Below are positions 33,085-41,051 of a stretch of DNA of 64,000 nucleotides, piece by piece. The position numbers were made by a program, and so were the translations under genes. Below the pieces are notes generated by a model, which saw only the letters and a list, made by a program, of their open reading frames with translations, made no database searches and was not told where the DNA came from. The stretch is taken from the NCBI GenBank assembly GCA_028284385.1, contig JANQRT010000003.1, positions 226,819-290,818 of the forward strand. Reading direction: 5' to 3'. The DNA comes from Opitutaceae bacterium. Its GTDB lineage: Bacteria; Verrucomicrobiota; Verrucomicrobiia; Opitutales; Opitutaceae. Each line of letters starts with the position of its first letter. Position 1 is the first letter of the stretch.

Positions 33085-33622
33085 GGTTGTTTCTGGTCTT
33101 GGAATCTGCGTATGTCAATTTATCAGGATTCGCAGGTAGTGGTACATTTTGATTTAATCATTCAATAAGGCGATAAGCTCTTCGGTTTCCAAAATGTGAT
33201 CGGACACGCCAGCCTCCATCGCCGGAGTCACCCGAAGCGAGCCGTGAGCGCGGCAGAATTTGTGGTAGAGCCAAAGGGGTTAGTGATCAATTATCAACTA
33301 AGAAGCCGAAAGCGATCAGGTGTCCCGTCTTCGCCTAGCTTCCTCCTACGTGAAGACTTTCGTCTTCTCTTTGATTCGCCGCGACAAGCCGGCGTGACAA
33401 GGCGCGGAGGCGTTACGACCCATTCGATGAACTCAGTACGGGCAAGCTCAACGCAGGCAGGCTAATTAAATAGTAGAACAAATCCAATTATTGGATACGG
33501 ATCGAATCCTGTTCCCGCCATCCGCCTTCTCCCGCTGGGCAGGCTTCAGCCTTTGTGCACTACGGCTAGACAAGACGGCGAGACGATGTTAACGATTCTG
33601 ACCGCCAGACCAGAGCGCTCCC
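33085..33622. other. 538-bp intergenic stretch with repeats
   Basis: No gene is supported. It holds a GAAGAC-TTTC-GTCTTC hairpin (33352-33367), copy 3 of the TCCAATTATTGGATACGGA element (33483), the AGGCT-TC-AGCCT hairpin (33541), and CGATGTTAACGATTCTGACC at 33584. The last is nearly identical to the 3' end of the ADOP gene at 37654. Confidence 0.7.
33483..33501 (+). repeat. TCCAATTATTGGATACGGA repeat, copy 3
   Basis: Exact consensus copy, downstream (3' side) of the agmatine-deiminase gene on the other strand. Confidence 0.88.
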
Positions 33623-34651
33623 TCAATGAGGGATTTGCTGCGTGTAGCAATGGATGCCTCCTCCGGCCTTTGATAAGTGGTTGGAGACGATGGGAACCAC
33701 CTGATCATAAAACGTCCCGATGATAGCCAAGGCCGGATCATCCTGTTCAGGGTCTCCGCTGATCGGAACGTAGGCGACATCGCCACCGCTTCCGATATAG
33801 AAATTCATATGGACGATATCGTCCATGAGCGGCAACTCGACAACCTTCAAGCCATGGGCCAGCAGTACCTGTTTGGCATCCTGGCAAACACGATAGTTGA
33901 TGTCCGATTCGAGCTCCGTGGTGTGAAGCAGAACCGTGTCTTCGGCGACGAACTTCAGAAGACCGTCCACATGACCATCGGTAATCGGGTCAGGCATCAA
34001 TCCGCTCTCGATCCATATGATCTTCTCGAGCCCGAGCATATTCTTGAGCTCCTCCTCGACCGCTTCCTTCGGCCAGTCAGTCCGATTCGGGTTGAGCACG
34101 CAAGATTCGGTGACAATGCCCACTCCGCCGCCGATCTCGATCGATCCTCCCTCAAGCACGAAGTTCGAGCGAAAGATCGGCCAATCCATGGCTCTCGATA
34201 TATTGTCTCGAGTATCCACATCCTCTTCCCATCCCCGGTACTTTCTTCCCCAGCCATTGAAGCGGAAGCCCGCCGAAGCCAACTCTCCGTCTGGTCCTCG
34301 AAGAACCATCGGCGCATTGTCTCGCGCCCAGTCAATGCGAAAGTCCCCAGCGTGTATCCGTATATTGGGGATGTCGCCCATCAACTTGCGGCATTCCGAT
34401 TCCTCCGGGGCGAAGCAGAACACCTCTACTGGCTCGTTCTTGGCGATCGCTTCAGCGATGTTGACGAATTCGCGACGCAACCCCTTCGTCGCGCGTCCGT
34501 AACTGTGCTTCGCCGGAAAGATCATCATGGTACCCCTGCGCTTTTCCCATTCGTCGGGAAACGTGTATCCAAGGGACTTGGGAGTTTCGTCTGCCATGAT
34601 GCGAGTCGCCACGGCGGCAAGAGCCATTGAGATAATAAAAAGCAACTTCAT
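33623..34651 (-). CDS. Exported agmatine deiminase / peptidyl-arginine deiminase family protein
   Basis: After a signal peptide (MKLLFIISMALAAVATRIMA) the 342-aa protein shows the guanidino-modifying fold: MMIFPAKHSYG, FRIDWARDNAPMVLR (substrate-binding Asp/Arg), FVLEGGSIEIGGG, DPITDGHVDGLLKFV (catalytic His), and the C-terminal GGGIHCYTQQIPH with the catalytic Cys at about 335. All catalytic positions known for agmatine deiminases are present. Typical agmatine deiminases are cytoplasmic. The signal peptide points to a periplasmic or secreted deiminase, as in the Porphyromonas-type peptidyl-arginine deiminase family. It sits inside the repeat-rich island and is followed upstream on the same strand by a DUF1593 gene. 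Confidence 0.88.
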   Translation of the reverse strand: MKLLFIISMALAAVATRIMADETPKSLGYTFPDEWEKRRGTMMIFPAKHSYGRATKGLRREFVNIAEAIAKNEPVEVFCFAPEESECRKLMGDIPNIRIHAGDFRIDWARDNAPMVLRGPDGELASAGFRFNGWGRKYRGWEEDVDTRDNISRAMDWPIFRSNFVLEGGSIEIGGGVGIVTESCVLNPNRTDWPKEAVEEELKNMLGLEKIIWIESGLMPDPITDGHVDGLLKFVAEDTVLLHTTELESDINYRVCQDAKQVLLAHGLKVVELPLMDDIVHMNFYIGSGGDVAYVPISGDPEQDDPALAIIGTFYDQVVPIVSNHLSKAGGGIHCYTQQIPH

Positions 34652-34775
34652 TCAGCTGTGGAACTCCCTAAACCAAACAGGAGACCCGAAGAATGAGCAA
34701 GTGCCTTTGGACAAGCTGCGCTGGCTGTGAGGTATTTAATGAAACGGGGATCAGACAGGCGATTAATAGCTTAGC

Positions 34776-36092
34776 CTATTTATCGTACACGGAGACTTTT
34801 CGGGTATTTCCCTTTTGGTCGTTTTCGGCTACCTTCTCGATCTCGAATTTCTGCTTGAGACCCGCGCTTTCGACAAAGACAGCGTAAAGCCCTTCGGGAA
34901 GATCATCGAGATCGAGCTGATACTTTCCTGCCTGATGCGTCGCTTGCTTCACGATCTTTCCTTCTCCGTTCACGAAGCGATAGCTGAAGTCGTACGGGGC
35001 GTGTATGAAATAGCGGCCATTGATGAACTGGTAGACATAGGTGAAGAGGTCTGCGATGAAAGACTCCGGCCAAGCGGCATCGGCTTTCGCGGCGGCATTC
35101 GAACGATCGAGCAGGTCCTGAACGATGCGATGGCCGTTGGCCTTGAACTTGTCGCGGGCGGCTTCTTCGGTCGCTTGGTCCAAGGTTCCGTCATGTCTAT
35201 AGTGATCGAGTTCGACGCCGAATGCCTCCGTCAGCAGCCAGAAAGTAGAGCCGTCTGACATGTCCGGCTTGTCGCCGTAGCGCTTGGCATTGACGTAGAT
35301 CTGCCCTAGACGGCTGTTGTTGAATTCGCTCAGACGTTCGAATCCCGCCGATCCGTCGACAATACCATTCTGTCCCACTGATCCCACCTCTATGTACCTG
35401 ATTTCCGAATACTCCCTTGCTCGATCGTGGATAAACAGGCATGCCTTTTCGTCGTCTCGGCAATTCGCGACTCGATAGGGCGTTTCCGGCGAGCCTTGAG
35501 CATAGAAAGACATCGTCCAATGGCTAATGAAAACGATGTTGGCGAGCGTATCCATCTTCCCCGTATCCAGGCAATGCTTGACGGCGATCGCCGGTTCGGT
35601 AAGCGGTCCCCAGGATAAGCAGTAAATCGGACCTTCCTGCGCCGCTTCCAGAAACTTGGCTACCGTTCCATAGTTTTCCAAATCCGAATAATCCTTGATC
35701 GGATCGAACCGCTTTGGATTGGCCACCTGCGTGATCGTCGATCGCATGAAGGGAAGGGAGGCCGGATAGCCGCCATACACCTCGTTCATGAACGGCGCCT
35801 CGTATTCGTAAGCCTCGAGCAAGACGTCGCGAACAAAGGGCATGGGATTGCTCATGTTCTTCCGGTTGGTAGAGGACACCACGATTCCTTCGATGTCGAA
35901 ACGATTGGCTTCGAGCATCAAGGCTGCCATGGTCACGATATCGTCTGGATCATTCTGCGGATGCCCGCCAGTCCGCTGGTCTCGCGGGTCCGAGAGATCC
36001 GTGTAAATCCACACGCGAGGCTTTTCGGCGGTAGCGATTGCGGCTAGGCCATAGAGACTCAGTAAGGTGAGGGCGAGGCGGTGATACTTCAC
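34776..36092 (-). CDS. Exported DUF1593 (nucleoside-hydrolase-like) protein
   Basis: The start was set at a GTG (36092), which gives a signal peptide (KYHRLALTLLSLYGLAAIATA) with a GAGG ribosome-binding site six bases upstream; the longer frame to 36215 runs into an interspersed repeat. The mature part begins RVWIYTDLSDPRDQRTGGHP with NDPDDIVTMAALML, an Asp-rich calcium site like that of nucleoside hydrolases. Later come CLSWGPLTEPAIAVKH and SDGSTFWLLTEAFG, and a small C-terminal beta-sandwich closes the protein. DUF1593 proteins are exported by many polysaccharide-degrading bacteria and probably cleave glycosidic or N-ribosyl bonds in the periplasm. The gene is in the same direction as the deiminase gene with 124 bases between. 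Confidence 0.85.
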   Translation of the reverse strand: MKYHRLALTLLSLYGLAAIATAEKPRVWIYTDLSDPRDQRTGGHPQNDPDDIVTMAALMLEANRFDIEGIVVSSTNRKNMSNPMPFVRDVLLEAYEYEAPFMNEVYGGYPASLPFMRSTITQVANPKRFDPIKDYSDLENYGTVAKFLEAAQEGPIYCLSWGPLTEPAIAVKHCLDTGKMDTLANIVFISHWTMSFYAQGSPETPYRVANCRDDEKACLFIHDRAREYSEIRYIEVGSVGQNGIVDGSAGFERLSEFNNSRLGQIYVNAKRYGDKPDMSDGSTFWLLTEAFGVELDHYRHDGTLDQATEEAARDKFKANGHRIVQDLLDRSNAAAKADAAWPESFIADLFTYVYQFINGRYFIHAPYDFSYRFVNGEGKIVKQATHQAGKYQLDLDDLPEGLYAVFVESAGLKQKFEIEKVAENDQKGNTRKVSVYDK

Positions 36093-36174
36093 GATGACCT
36101 CATTGGAAGGACCATTGGAAGAAGCAGCAAGGGAATAAAAGGGCAGGGAAGTAAAATCAGGTCTTAAAAGGACT

Positions 36175-36193
36175 CCAACTATTGGATACGGAT
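36175..36193 (+). repeat. TCCAACTATTGGATACGGA repeat, copy 4
   Basis: One mismatch (T to C) in the left arm. It lies between divergent genes, upstream of both. Confidence 0.85.
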
Positions 36194-36276
36194 GAGTTTG
36201 GAGACTGGAAATCACGAGGATTAGGAAGCAGTCTCCTTCATGTTTCCTAACGCTATCGACTGTTTTTAAGAAGATT

Positions 36277-37266
36277 TTGTTGGTTGCAACACTTCTCCTT
36301 ATCGCTGATTTTCTTGGGATGAGAAAACGCTTAGCAGGTATTTTCTATACTTTCCATAGCTTTCGGTGCATCGCTCTTAAAGCGACGTTCTATCTATTTC
36401 CATCTAAAAGCCTTCCCCTCTATAAAAGAATTAAACCTGCAATAGCGCTGGATATTTTCTTATCATTTGGTTTCTACATCGCACTGTGCTCGCTCGCTGT
36501 AGAAATATTCATCTACCAACGGATGGCCTATTTGGGATTGCTCGTCCCTCTCAATCTTCTCTTTTTCGTCCTCAAAAGATTTGAACGGAGAGAAAGAATA
36601 AGAAGATTAATGAAGCCATTTTGTATCTACAACATAAATACAGGAACCGCTAAACGGCTTGAAGGAAAAATTGATGTTTTCCATCTATTCATTAGCGAAA
36701 CGGGAGAAGTAGATGAAAAATTCAAAAACAACCAAATAACAAAAAGCAAAGAAGCCTTAGCCTGGATCGATATTCAAGCTTCACGATACAATGTATCTAC
36801 GGAATATAATCATACAGTAATCCCAGACTTTTCCTTACCAACAGCAGAAATCCCTTCCGAGAAGAATGATTACCTCGACTTAAGCAGCTTTCAGGGAAAT
36901 GTAATGCGACATTTCAAGCAAGCAATTGAAGAGGTGCATAAAATCGACGTTACGCAAAGCAACTCCTTTCTCGTCATATACCTGTCCTCGGAAATTCGCT
37001 CCTATGCTGTCCCCTCCTATTTTGTCTCTAAAAGAGACGAGGCGCTAATCGAATACTGTGTTCTTAGCGCGGAAACCGAGGTCGGAACTCATGCTCATGA
37101 GATCCTTCACCTTTTTGGCGCTGATGACTACTATCTGGAATCAAACCAGATCTTGATGGAGTACCGACAAGACAAAATGGGGCACTGTGTGATGCATGAT
37201 TCATTTCGTCCTCTTGATGAGCTTGTCCTCAGCGATCGTACAGCTCAAAACATTGGCTGGTTGTAA
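36277..37266 (+). CDS. Membrane-bound metallopeptidase-like protein with HExxHxxGxxD
   Basis: The first 110 residues contain about three hydrophobic helices with basic loops. The C-terminal domain ends in a zinc-peptidase pattern: TEVGTHAHEILHLFGADDYY, that is HExxHxxGxxD, in which Asp could be the third metal ligand as in snapalysin-type metzincins. A possible Met-turn-like CVMHDSF follows about 45 residues later. The substrate is unknown. The start is uncertain: a TTG at 36277 (with AAGAAG upstream) or the ATG at 36319. The gene is AT-rich like the 19-32 kb island and unlike the following ADOP gene. Confidence 0.65.
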   Translation: MLVATLLLIADFLGMRKRLAGIFYTFHSFRCIALKATFYLFPSKSLPLYKRIKPAIALDIFLSFGFYIALCSLAVEIFIYQRMAYLGLLVPLNLLFFVLKRFERRERIRRLMKPFCIYNINTGTAKRLEGKIDVFHLFISETGEVDEKFKNNQITKSKEALAWIDIQASRYNVSTEYNHTVIPDFSLPTAEIPSEKNDYLDLSSFQGNVMRHFKQAIEEVHKIDVTQSNSFLVIYLSSEIRSYAVPSYFVSKRDEALIEYCVLSAETEVGTHAHEILHLFGADDYYLESNQILMEYRQDKMGHCVMHDSFRPLDELVLSDRTAQNIGWL

Positions 37267-37346
37267 GGGAAGCAGCTAAAGGGGGACAAGGGAAGCAAAG
37301 GGAGCATAGCAAAGGTCAAGAGTCGAAAGTAAAATCGTAGAGTAAA

Positions 37347-37364
37347 TCCAATTATTGGATACGG
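37347..37364 (+). repeat. TCCAATTATTGGATACGG repeat, copy 5
   Basis: The core is exact. It is preceded by GTAAAATCGTAGAGTAAA, similar to the context of copy 4. Confidence 0.88.
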
Positions 37365-37403
37365 TTGGAGATTGGCGGATCACCAGGTTAAATGAATCGA
37401 CAT

Positions 37404-37465
37404 TGTCGCCGAGGCGACAGATCCTTGCTACTCTCGGAACAGGATGGCCTACGGCCAACAGGATC
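37404..37465 (+). repeat. Hairpin-module repeat
   Basis: TGTCGCC-GA-GGCGACA is followed by GATCCTTGCTACTCTCGGAA, linker CAGGA, TGGCC-TAC-GGCCA, and linker ACAGGATC. Nearly the same 50 bases occur at 42567-42619, where the last stem is incomplete. Confidence 0.75.
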
Positions 37466-37658
37466 TTGTGTGTAATAATTTCGATGGTTCCGGTTCCCTA
37501 TCGGGCCCGGTCTGTTATTGCTGCGCCATCTCTGCATTCGCTCCGTCTCCGCTCCGTTGAGGTGTCGTTGCCACTCGGTAGTCGGCTAAGCATCGGAACT
37601 GCTCTGGCGAACGGCTTGTCGCGGCGTAGCGCGAAGAGCGAAGACGGACGGGGCGATG

Positions 37659-40328
37659 TTAACTATTTTGACCGCCATTCATGGCTTCGACCGGATCTAC
37701 GCGCGAGGCTCGATTTGAAGGCAAGGAAATCGCGAAGAGCACGACAATGGACAGGATGGCCGCGGTCGCTAGGAGAATGTTCGGGTGAAAGGGCGCTACT
37801 TCAAAGAGAACGCTTTTCATCCCTAGCCCAGCGTACCAGGCGCCTACCGTTCCCAGCGCGATTCCGGCAACGAGCAAGCGAATACCGATACCGACAAACT
37901 GTTTGAGAACTGCGGAAGGACGCGCTCCCAAAGCGATGCGAATCCCAATCTCTCGCCTCCGTTGGCTGACGGCAAACGCGATGACGGAGTAGGTGCCTAC
38001 AGCGGCTAGAAGCAGAGCCACCGAGGCGAAGGCTATGGCCAGAACTGCGGGTGAACGGCGCATGACCAGACTCTCGTCTATCCGTTCTTGCATGATGCGA
38101 GCTCCATCGACGGGGAGTTCCGGGTCAATAGATCGAACGACATCATTAATCATGGGAACCAATGCCTCTGTATCCATTTTTGTACGAAGCGCTAGAGCCA
38201 TCCATCTGGAGGGGTTCAGCCTCAAGGGAGCATAAACTATCCCGAGAGGATCCGATTCCGTGAGATCCTGCGTTTTCACCGTTCCCACCACGCCGACTAT
38301 GGTAATGGGGTCTCGCTCTCCAGCCTTCCTGATGAGGCGGCCAATGGCGCTCTGGTCGGGCCAATAGCGTTTAGCCACGGATTCGTCTACCACGCATACG
38401 CGCAGGTCTTCGCGATTATCCGATTCTTCCAGGAAACGCCCCTCGATAAGAGGAATGCCGAGGGCTTGCCAATAGTCGCCGCTGACGAATCCGGTGAAGT
38501 GGCTAAGGTGGCTTTCGCCGGGTTCCAGCGTCCGCCCCACAACGATTATCGTGTTGTCATCCGGCCTGTAGCTGAAAGGCAAAGCGGAAGTGAGGCCGAC
38601 GTGTTCGACACCCGGCATGGCCTCCAGTTCGTCGCGCAGTCGAGAGATAAACGATTGAACGTGATGAATCTCTGGATACTTGGCAGACGGCAGACCGAGA
38701 ATTGCCGTAAAGACATCCTCCGCCTGAAATCCGGGCGACGTATCTAAAGTCTTTCGTAGGCTTAATCCCAATACTCCGGCAGCCGATAGCAACGCGAACG
38801 CCAGAGCGATCTGAGTGACAATAAAGACGTTGCGAGCATTTTGGGAGCTTCTGGATCCGGTGCCGCTTCTGGATTCGGCTTTCAGCGCCAACGAGAGATT
38901 GCCACGAAAACTCGAGATGATAATCGGCAGGGCGAGGGCTATCCCGACGCAAAGGGTTCCTGCCAGGGAAACCGCAATGACACGACCATCTAAGGCTATG
39001 CTTGAGCCGAATGGCAATTGATCGGTTCCCAATGTATCTAGCATGCGAATACCCACTGCCCCGACTAGCAGTCCAAGCCCGCCTCCGACAAAGGCGAGCA
39101 TGAGGGTCTCGATCCCGATTTCCTTGGCGATTTGCAATCTGCCCGCTCCGATCGACTGGCGCACTGCGGTCTCTGTCGCTCGACTCTTGGCCCGAATGAG
39201 GAATACGTTCATGAGATTGACGATGCCGATCAGAAGCAGAGCAAACGCGCCCGCCTGGAGAATGAGAAGGGTGGGACGGGCGCTTCGAACAATGTCTTCG
39301 TGCAGATTGTATACGAATGATCGATACCCGGCCTTCTTCAGATCAGCTGCGCGCGCTTTGGAAATGCCTTCCATGAGCCTTTCATTGTGCGCGTCCACTT
39401 CCCGCTGGGCGTCCTCAACGGTCGCGCCTGGTCGCAGCCGGCCAATCATTCCGTAGTTGTTTCGATTATACCGTCCGCTTCCTTGCCGATCTTCCAGTTC
39501 CGAAGCGAGTGGGCGAAAGAACGCTGCTCCACTCTCAAGAAAGTCGAACCCCTGAGCCAGCACTCCCACGACTTGATAAGGCTGGCCATCGAGCCTGAGA
39601 GAACGGCCGAGCGCGTCGAGCTCGCCGCTAAACTCTTCCTGCCAGAGCTCGTGGGTTATGATGGTGACGCGCGCGTTGTCTGGATGGGTCTCTTCTTCAG
39701 TGAAATTTCGCCGTCCCATAGCCAAGCGCGTCTCAAGCGTATCGAAAAATTCAGGCGAGACGAAGAACCCCTCAAGGCGGCGAATGGAATCCTCGTCGCC
39801 TACCACGGCACTGGCATCTCGGTGTATCGAAAGCGACTCGAATGATTTCAATTCCCCTCTGCGTTCATAGTAGTTTGGCAATGAAACGCGGAGACGGTCC
39901 AAGCCGTAGCCAGGAATTGAATTGAATACCGTGACCAGCCGTTCCGCCTGCGGGTAAGGCAAGGCCCGAACCAGGATAGCGTCGATGACCGCGAACATCG
40001 CCACATTCGCTCCGACGCAGAGGGCCAGCGTAGTGACGACGGACAAGGAAAAGCCGAGCGACTTCACTAGCGATCGAGCCGAAGCGCGGACATTGCGTAT
40101 CAGGTCAGTGATGACACGCAGGCCCCAAGCCTCATAGGCTTGCTCCCTGATCTGATCTACGCTCCCGAATTCGCGCAACGCCTTTTGCCTGGCCTCCCTA
40201 GGAGCCATGCCCTGGCGCTCGAAGTCTTCAGCCATCATTCTGACATGCTCTTTCAGCTCCTCGTCCAGCTCGCCCCAGAAATCATCGCGTTTCTTTAAAA
40301 CCCCATACCTACGTATCCAATCAAACAC
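37659..40328 (-). CDS. ADOP-type (MacB/FtsX-like) ABC transporter permease
   Basis: The 889-aa protein has the ADOP plan. An N-terminal cytoplasmic prefix (ELDEELKEHVRMMAEDFERQ, ARQKALREFGSVDQIREQAY) comes first, then one helix (about 90-115: GFSLSVVTTLALCVGANVAM), a MacB-type periplasmic domain, a block of three helices (about 330-460), a second periplasmic domain, and a final FtsX helix block (SVIAFAVSQRRREIGIRIAL, ending DPVEAMNGGQNS). Such permeases, common in Acidobacteria and Verrucomicrobia, are thought to export or mechanotransmit at the cell envelope; no ABC ATPase gene is adjacent. The gene follows the PadR gene with 39 bases between and in the same direction, the usual ADOP/PadR pair. 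Its last 23 bases resemble a repeat at 33584. Confidence 0.93.
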   Translation of the reverse strand: MFDWIRRYGVLKKRDDFWGELDEELKEHVRMMAEDFERQGMAPREARQKALREFGSVDQIREQAYEAWGLRVITDLIRNVRASARSLVKSLGFSLSVVTTLALCVGANVAMFAVIDAILVRALPYPQAERLVTVFNSIPGYGLDRLRVSLPNYYERRGELKSFESLSIHRDASAVVGDEDSIRRLEGFFVSPEFFDTLETRLAMGRRNFTEEETHPDNARVTIITHELWQEEFSGELDALGRSLRLDGQPYQVVGVLAQGFDFLESGAAFFRPLASELEDRQGSGRYNRNNYGMIGRLRPGATVEDAQREVDAHNERLMEGISKARAADLKKAGYRSFVYNLHEDIVRSARPTLLILQAGAFALLLIGIVNLMNVFLIRAKSRATETAVRQSIGAGRLQIAKEIGIETLMLAFVGGGLGLLVGAVGIRMLDTLGTDQLPFGSSIALDGRVIAVSLAGTLCVGIALALPIIISSFRGNLSLALKAESRSGTGSRSSQNARNVFIVTQIALAFALLSAAGVLGLSLRKTLDTSPGFQAEDVFTAILGLPSAKYPEIHHVQSFISRLRDELEAMPGVEHVGLTSALPFSYRPDDNTIIVVGRTLEPGESHLSHFTGFVSGDYWQALGIPLIEGRFLEESDNREDLRVCVVDESVAKRYWPDQSAIGRLIRKAGERDPITIVGVVGTVKTQDLTESDPLGIVYAPLRLNPSRWMALALRTKMDTEALVPMINDVVRSIDPELPVDGARIMQERIDESLVMRRSPAVLAIAFASVALLLAAVGTYSVIAFAVSQRRREIGIRIALGARPSAVLKQFVGIGIRLLVAGIALGTVGAWYAGLGMKSVLFEVAPFHPNILLATAAILSIVVLFAISLPSNRASRVDPVEAMNGGQNS

Positions 40329-40367
40329 TATTTTCCTCCCTGTATCTGGCCCTCGCCGCGACGAGAG

Positions 40368-40700
40368 CTAGGCGTTTTCAATGATCCGCTGCACGCCAGC
40401 GATGCCCGCGTTCCACTGCTCGATCTCCACATCGACTTGAGCTCTGCCGCTATCGGTCAAAGCGTAGAACTTCGCTCGTCTTCCCGTTTCCGCCTCGCCC
40501 CACTCGGTTTCGACATGCCCCTTGCGCAGCAATCGATTGAGGGCGGTGTACAGCGACCCCATGTTGATGCTAAACGCTCCGCCGGAAACTTGCTCGATAC
40601 GTTTCGCGATCCCGTAGCCGTGACGGTCCCCCGACTGCAATACCCTCAGAATCAGCAATTCCAGCGACCCCTGAAACACTTCGTTTTTCTTGTCTGTCAT
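40368..40700 (-). CDS. PadR-family transcriptional regulator
   Basis: The start at ATG 40700 gives a 110-aa protein: MTDKKNEVFQGSLELLILRV, GYGIAKRIEQVSGGAFSINM, SLYTALNRLLRKGHVETEWG, GRRAKFYALTDSGR. That is the complete PadR winged helix plus a short dimerisation helix. The frame extends to 40742, but those codons lie in the AT-rich operator palindromes and are not expected to be translated. PadR proteins of this subfamily sit upstream of ADOP permeases and probably repress the pair until an envelope-active ligand binds. Confidence 0.93.
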   Translation of the reverse strand: MTDKKNEVFQGSLELLILRVLQSGDRHGYGIAKRIEQVSGGAFSINMGSLYTALNRLLRKGHVETEWGEAETGRRAKFYALTDSGRAQVDVEIEQWNAGIAGVQRIIENA

Positions 40701-40747
40701 ATTGATCGACAATATATCTTTTATAGATATATTGATTGTCAATATAT
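40699..40747 (-). promoter_or_regulatory. Two palindromic PadR operators
   Basis: ATATTG-ATCGA-CAATAT (40699-40715) touches the padR start codon and ATATATTGA-TTG-TCAATATAT (40727-40747) lies next to it. Both share the half-site ATATTG, and the second has 9-bp perfect arms. The arrangement fits autoregulation of the PadR-ADOP operon. Confidence 0.75.
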
Positions 40748-41051
40748 TAATGTAGGAAATTCGGAGAAGAGGGAAAGGTATCGATGCGTCGCTCTTCGAG
40801 CTATGCAGGACTAAGAGGAGGGGGGAGCAAAAGAGCAGGGATTAGCAAAGCTCCAATTATTGGATACGGAGAGATCTTGGCCAACACTCTAGCGTGAAGC
40901 TTAGGCGGGACAGTTCCCCAGCTAGTCAGTTGTATCCGTGTTATCTGTCCCGCCGTAGTCTCGCCTTGAGGGACGTAGGAGGATCTGTGTACATTGGGCT
41001 CTTGTGTTCATGTCGCTTCGCTCGGTAGTGGTTAAATACATTCATGAGGGA
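40748..41051. other. 304-bp intergenic repeat region
   Basis: No gene. It holds a purine-rich tract, copy 6 of the TCCAAT element, the phrase ACAGTTCCCCAGCTAGTCAG (shared with 42623), TGTATCCGTGTTATCTGTCC, a GTCGCTTCGCTCGGTA copy and the 5' part of the duplicated block 41029-41100. Confidence 0.75.
40852..40870 (+). repeat. TCCAATTATTGGATACGGA repeat, copy 6
   Basis: Exact consensus copy, preceded by a GA-rich tract as in copies 4 and 5. Confidence 0.88.

Larger units (their letters stand above)
37267..37658. other. 392-bp intergenic repeat mosaic
   Basis: No gene is supported. It begins with a purine-rich tract and holds copy 5 of the TCCAAT element (37347), hairpin modules (37404-37463), and a GGGCCCGGTCTGTTATTGCT segment at about 37505 that recurs in altered form at about 48324. 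The GATGTTAAC tail runs into the 3' end of the ADOP gene. Confidence 0.75.

Noticed and set aside
33677..34630. 317-codon plus-strand frame opposite the deiminase gene
   Set aside because: The deiminase on the minus strand has all catalytic motifs; the plus frame is a shadow.
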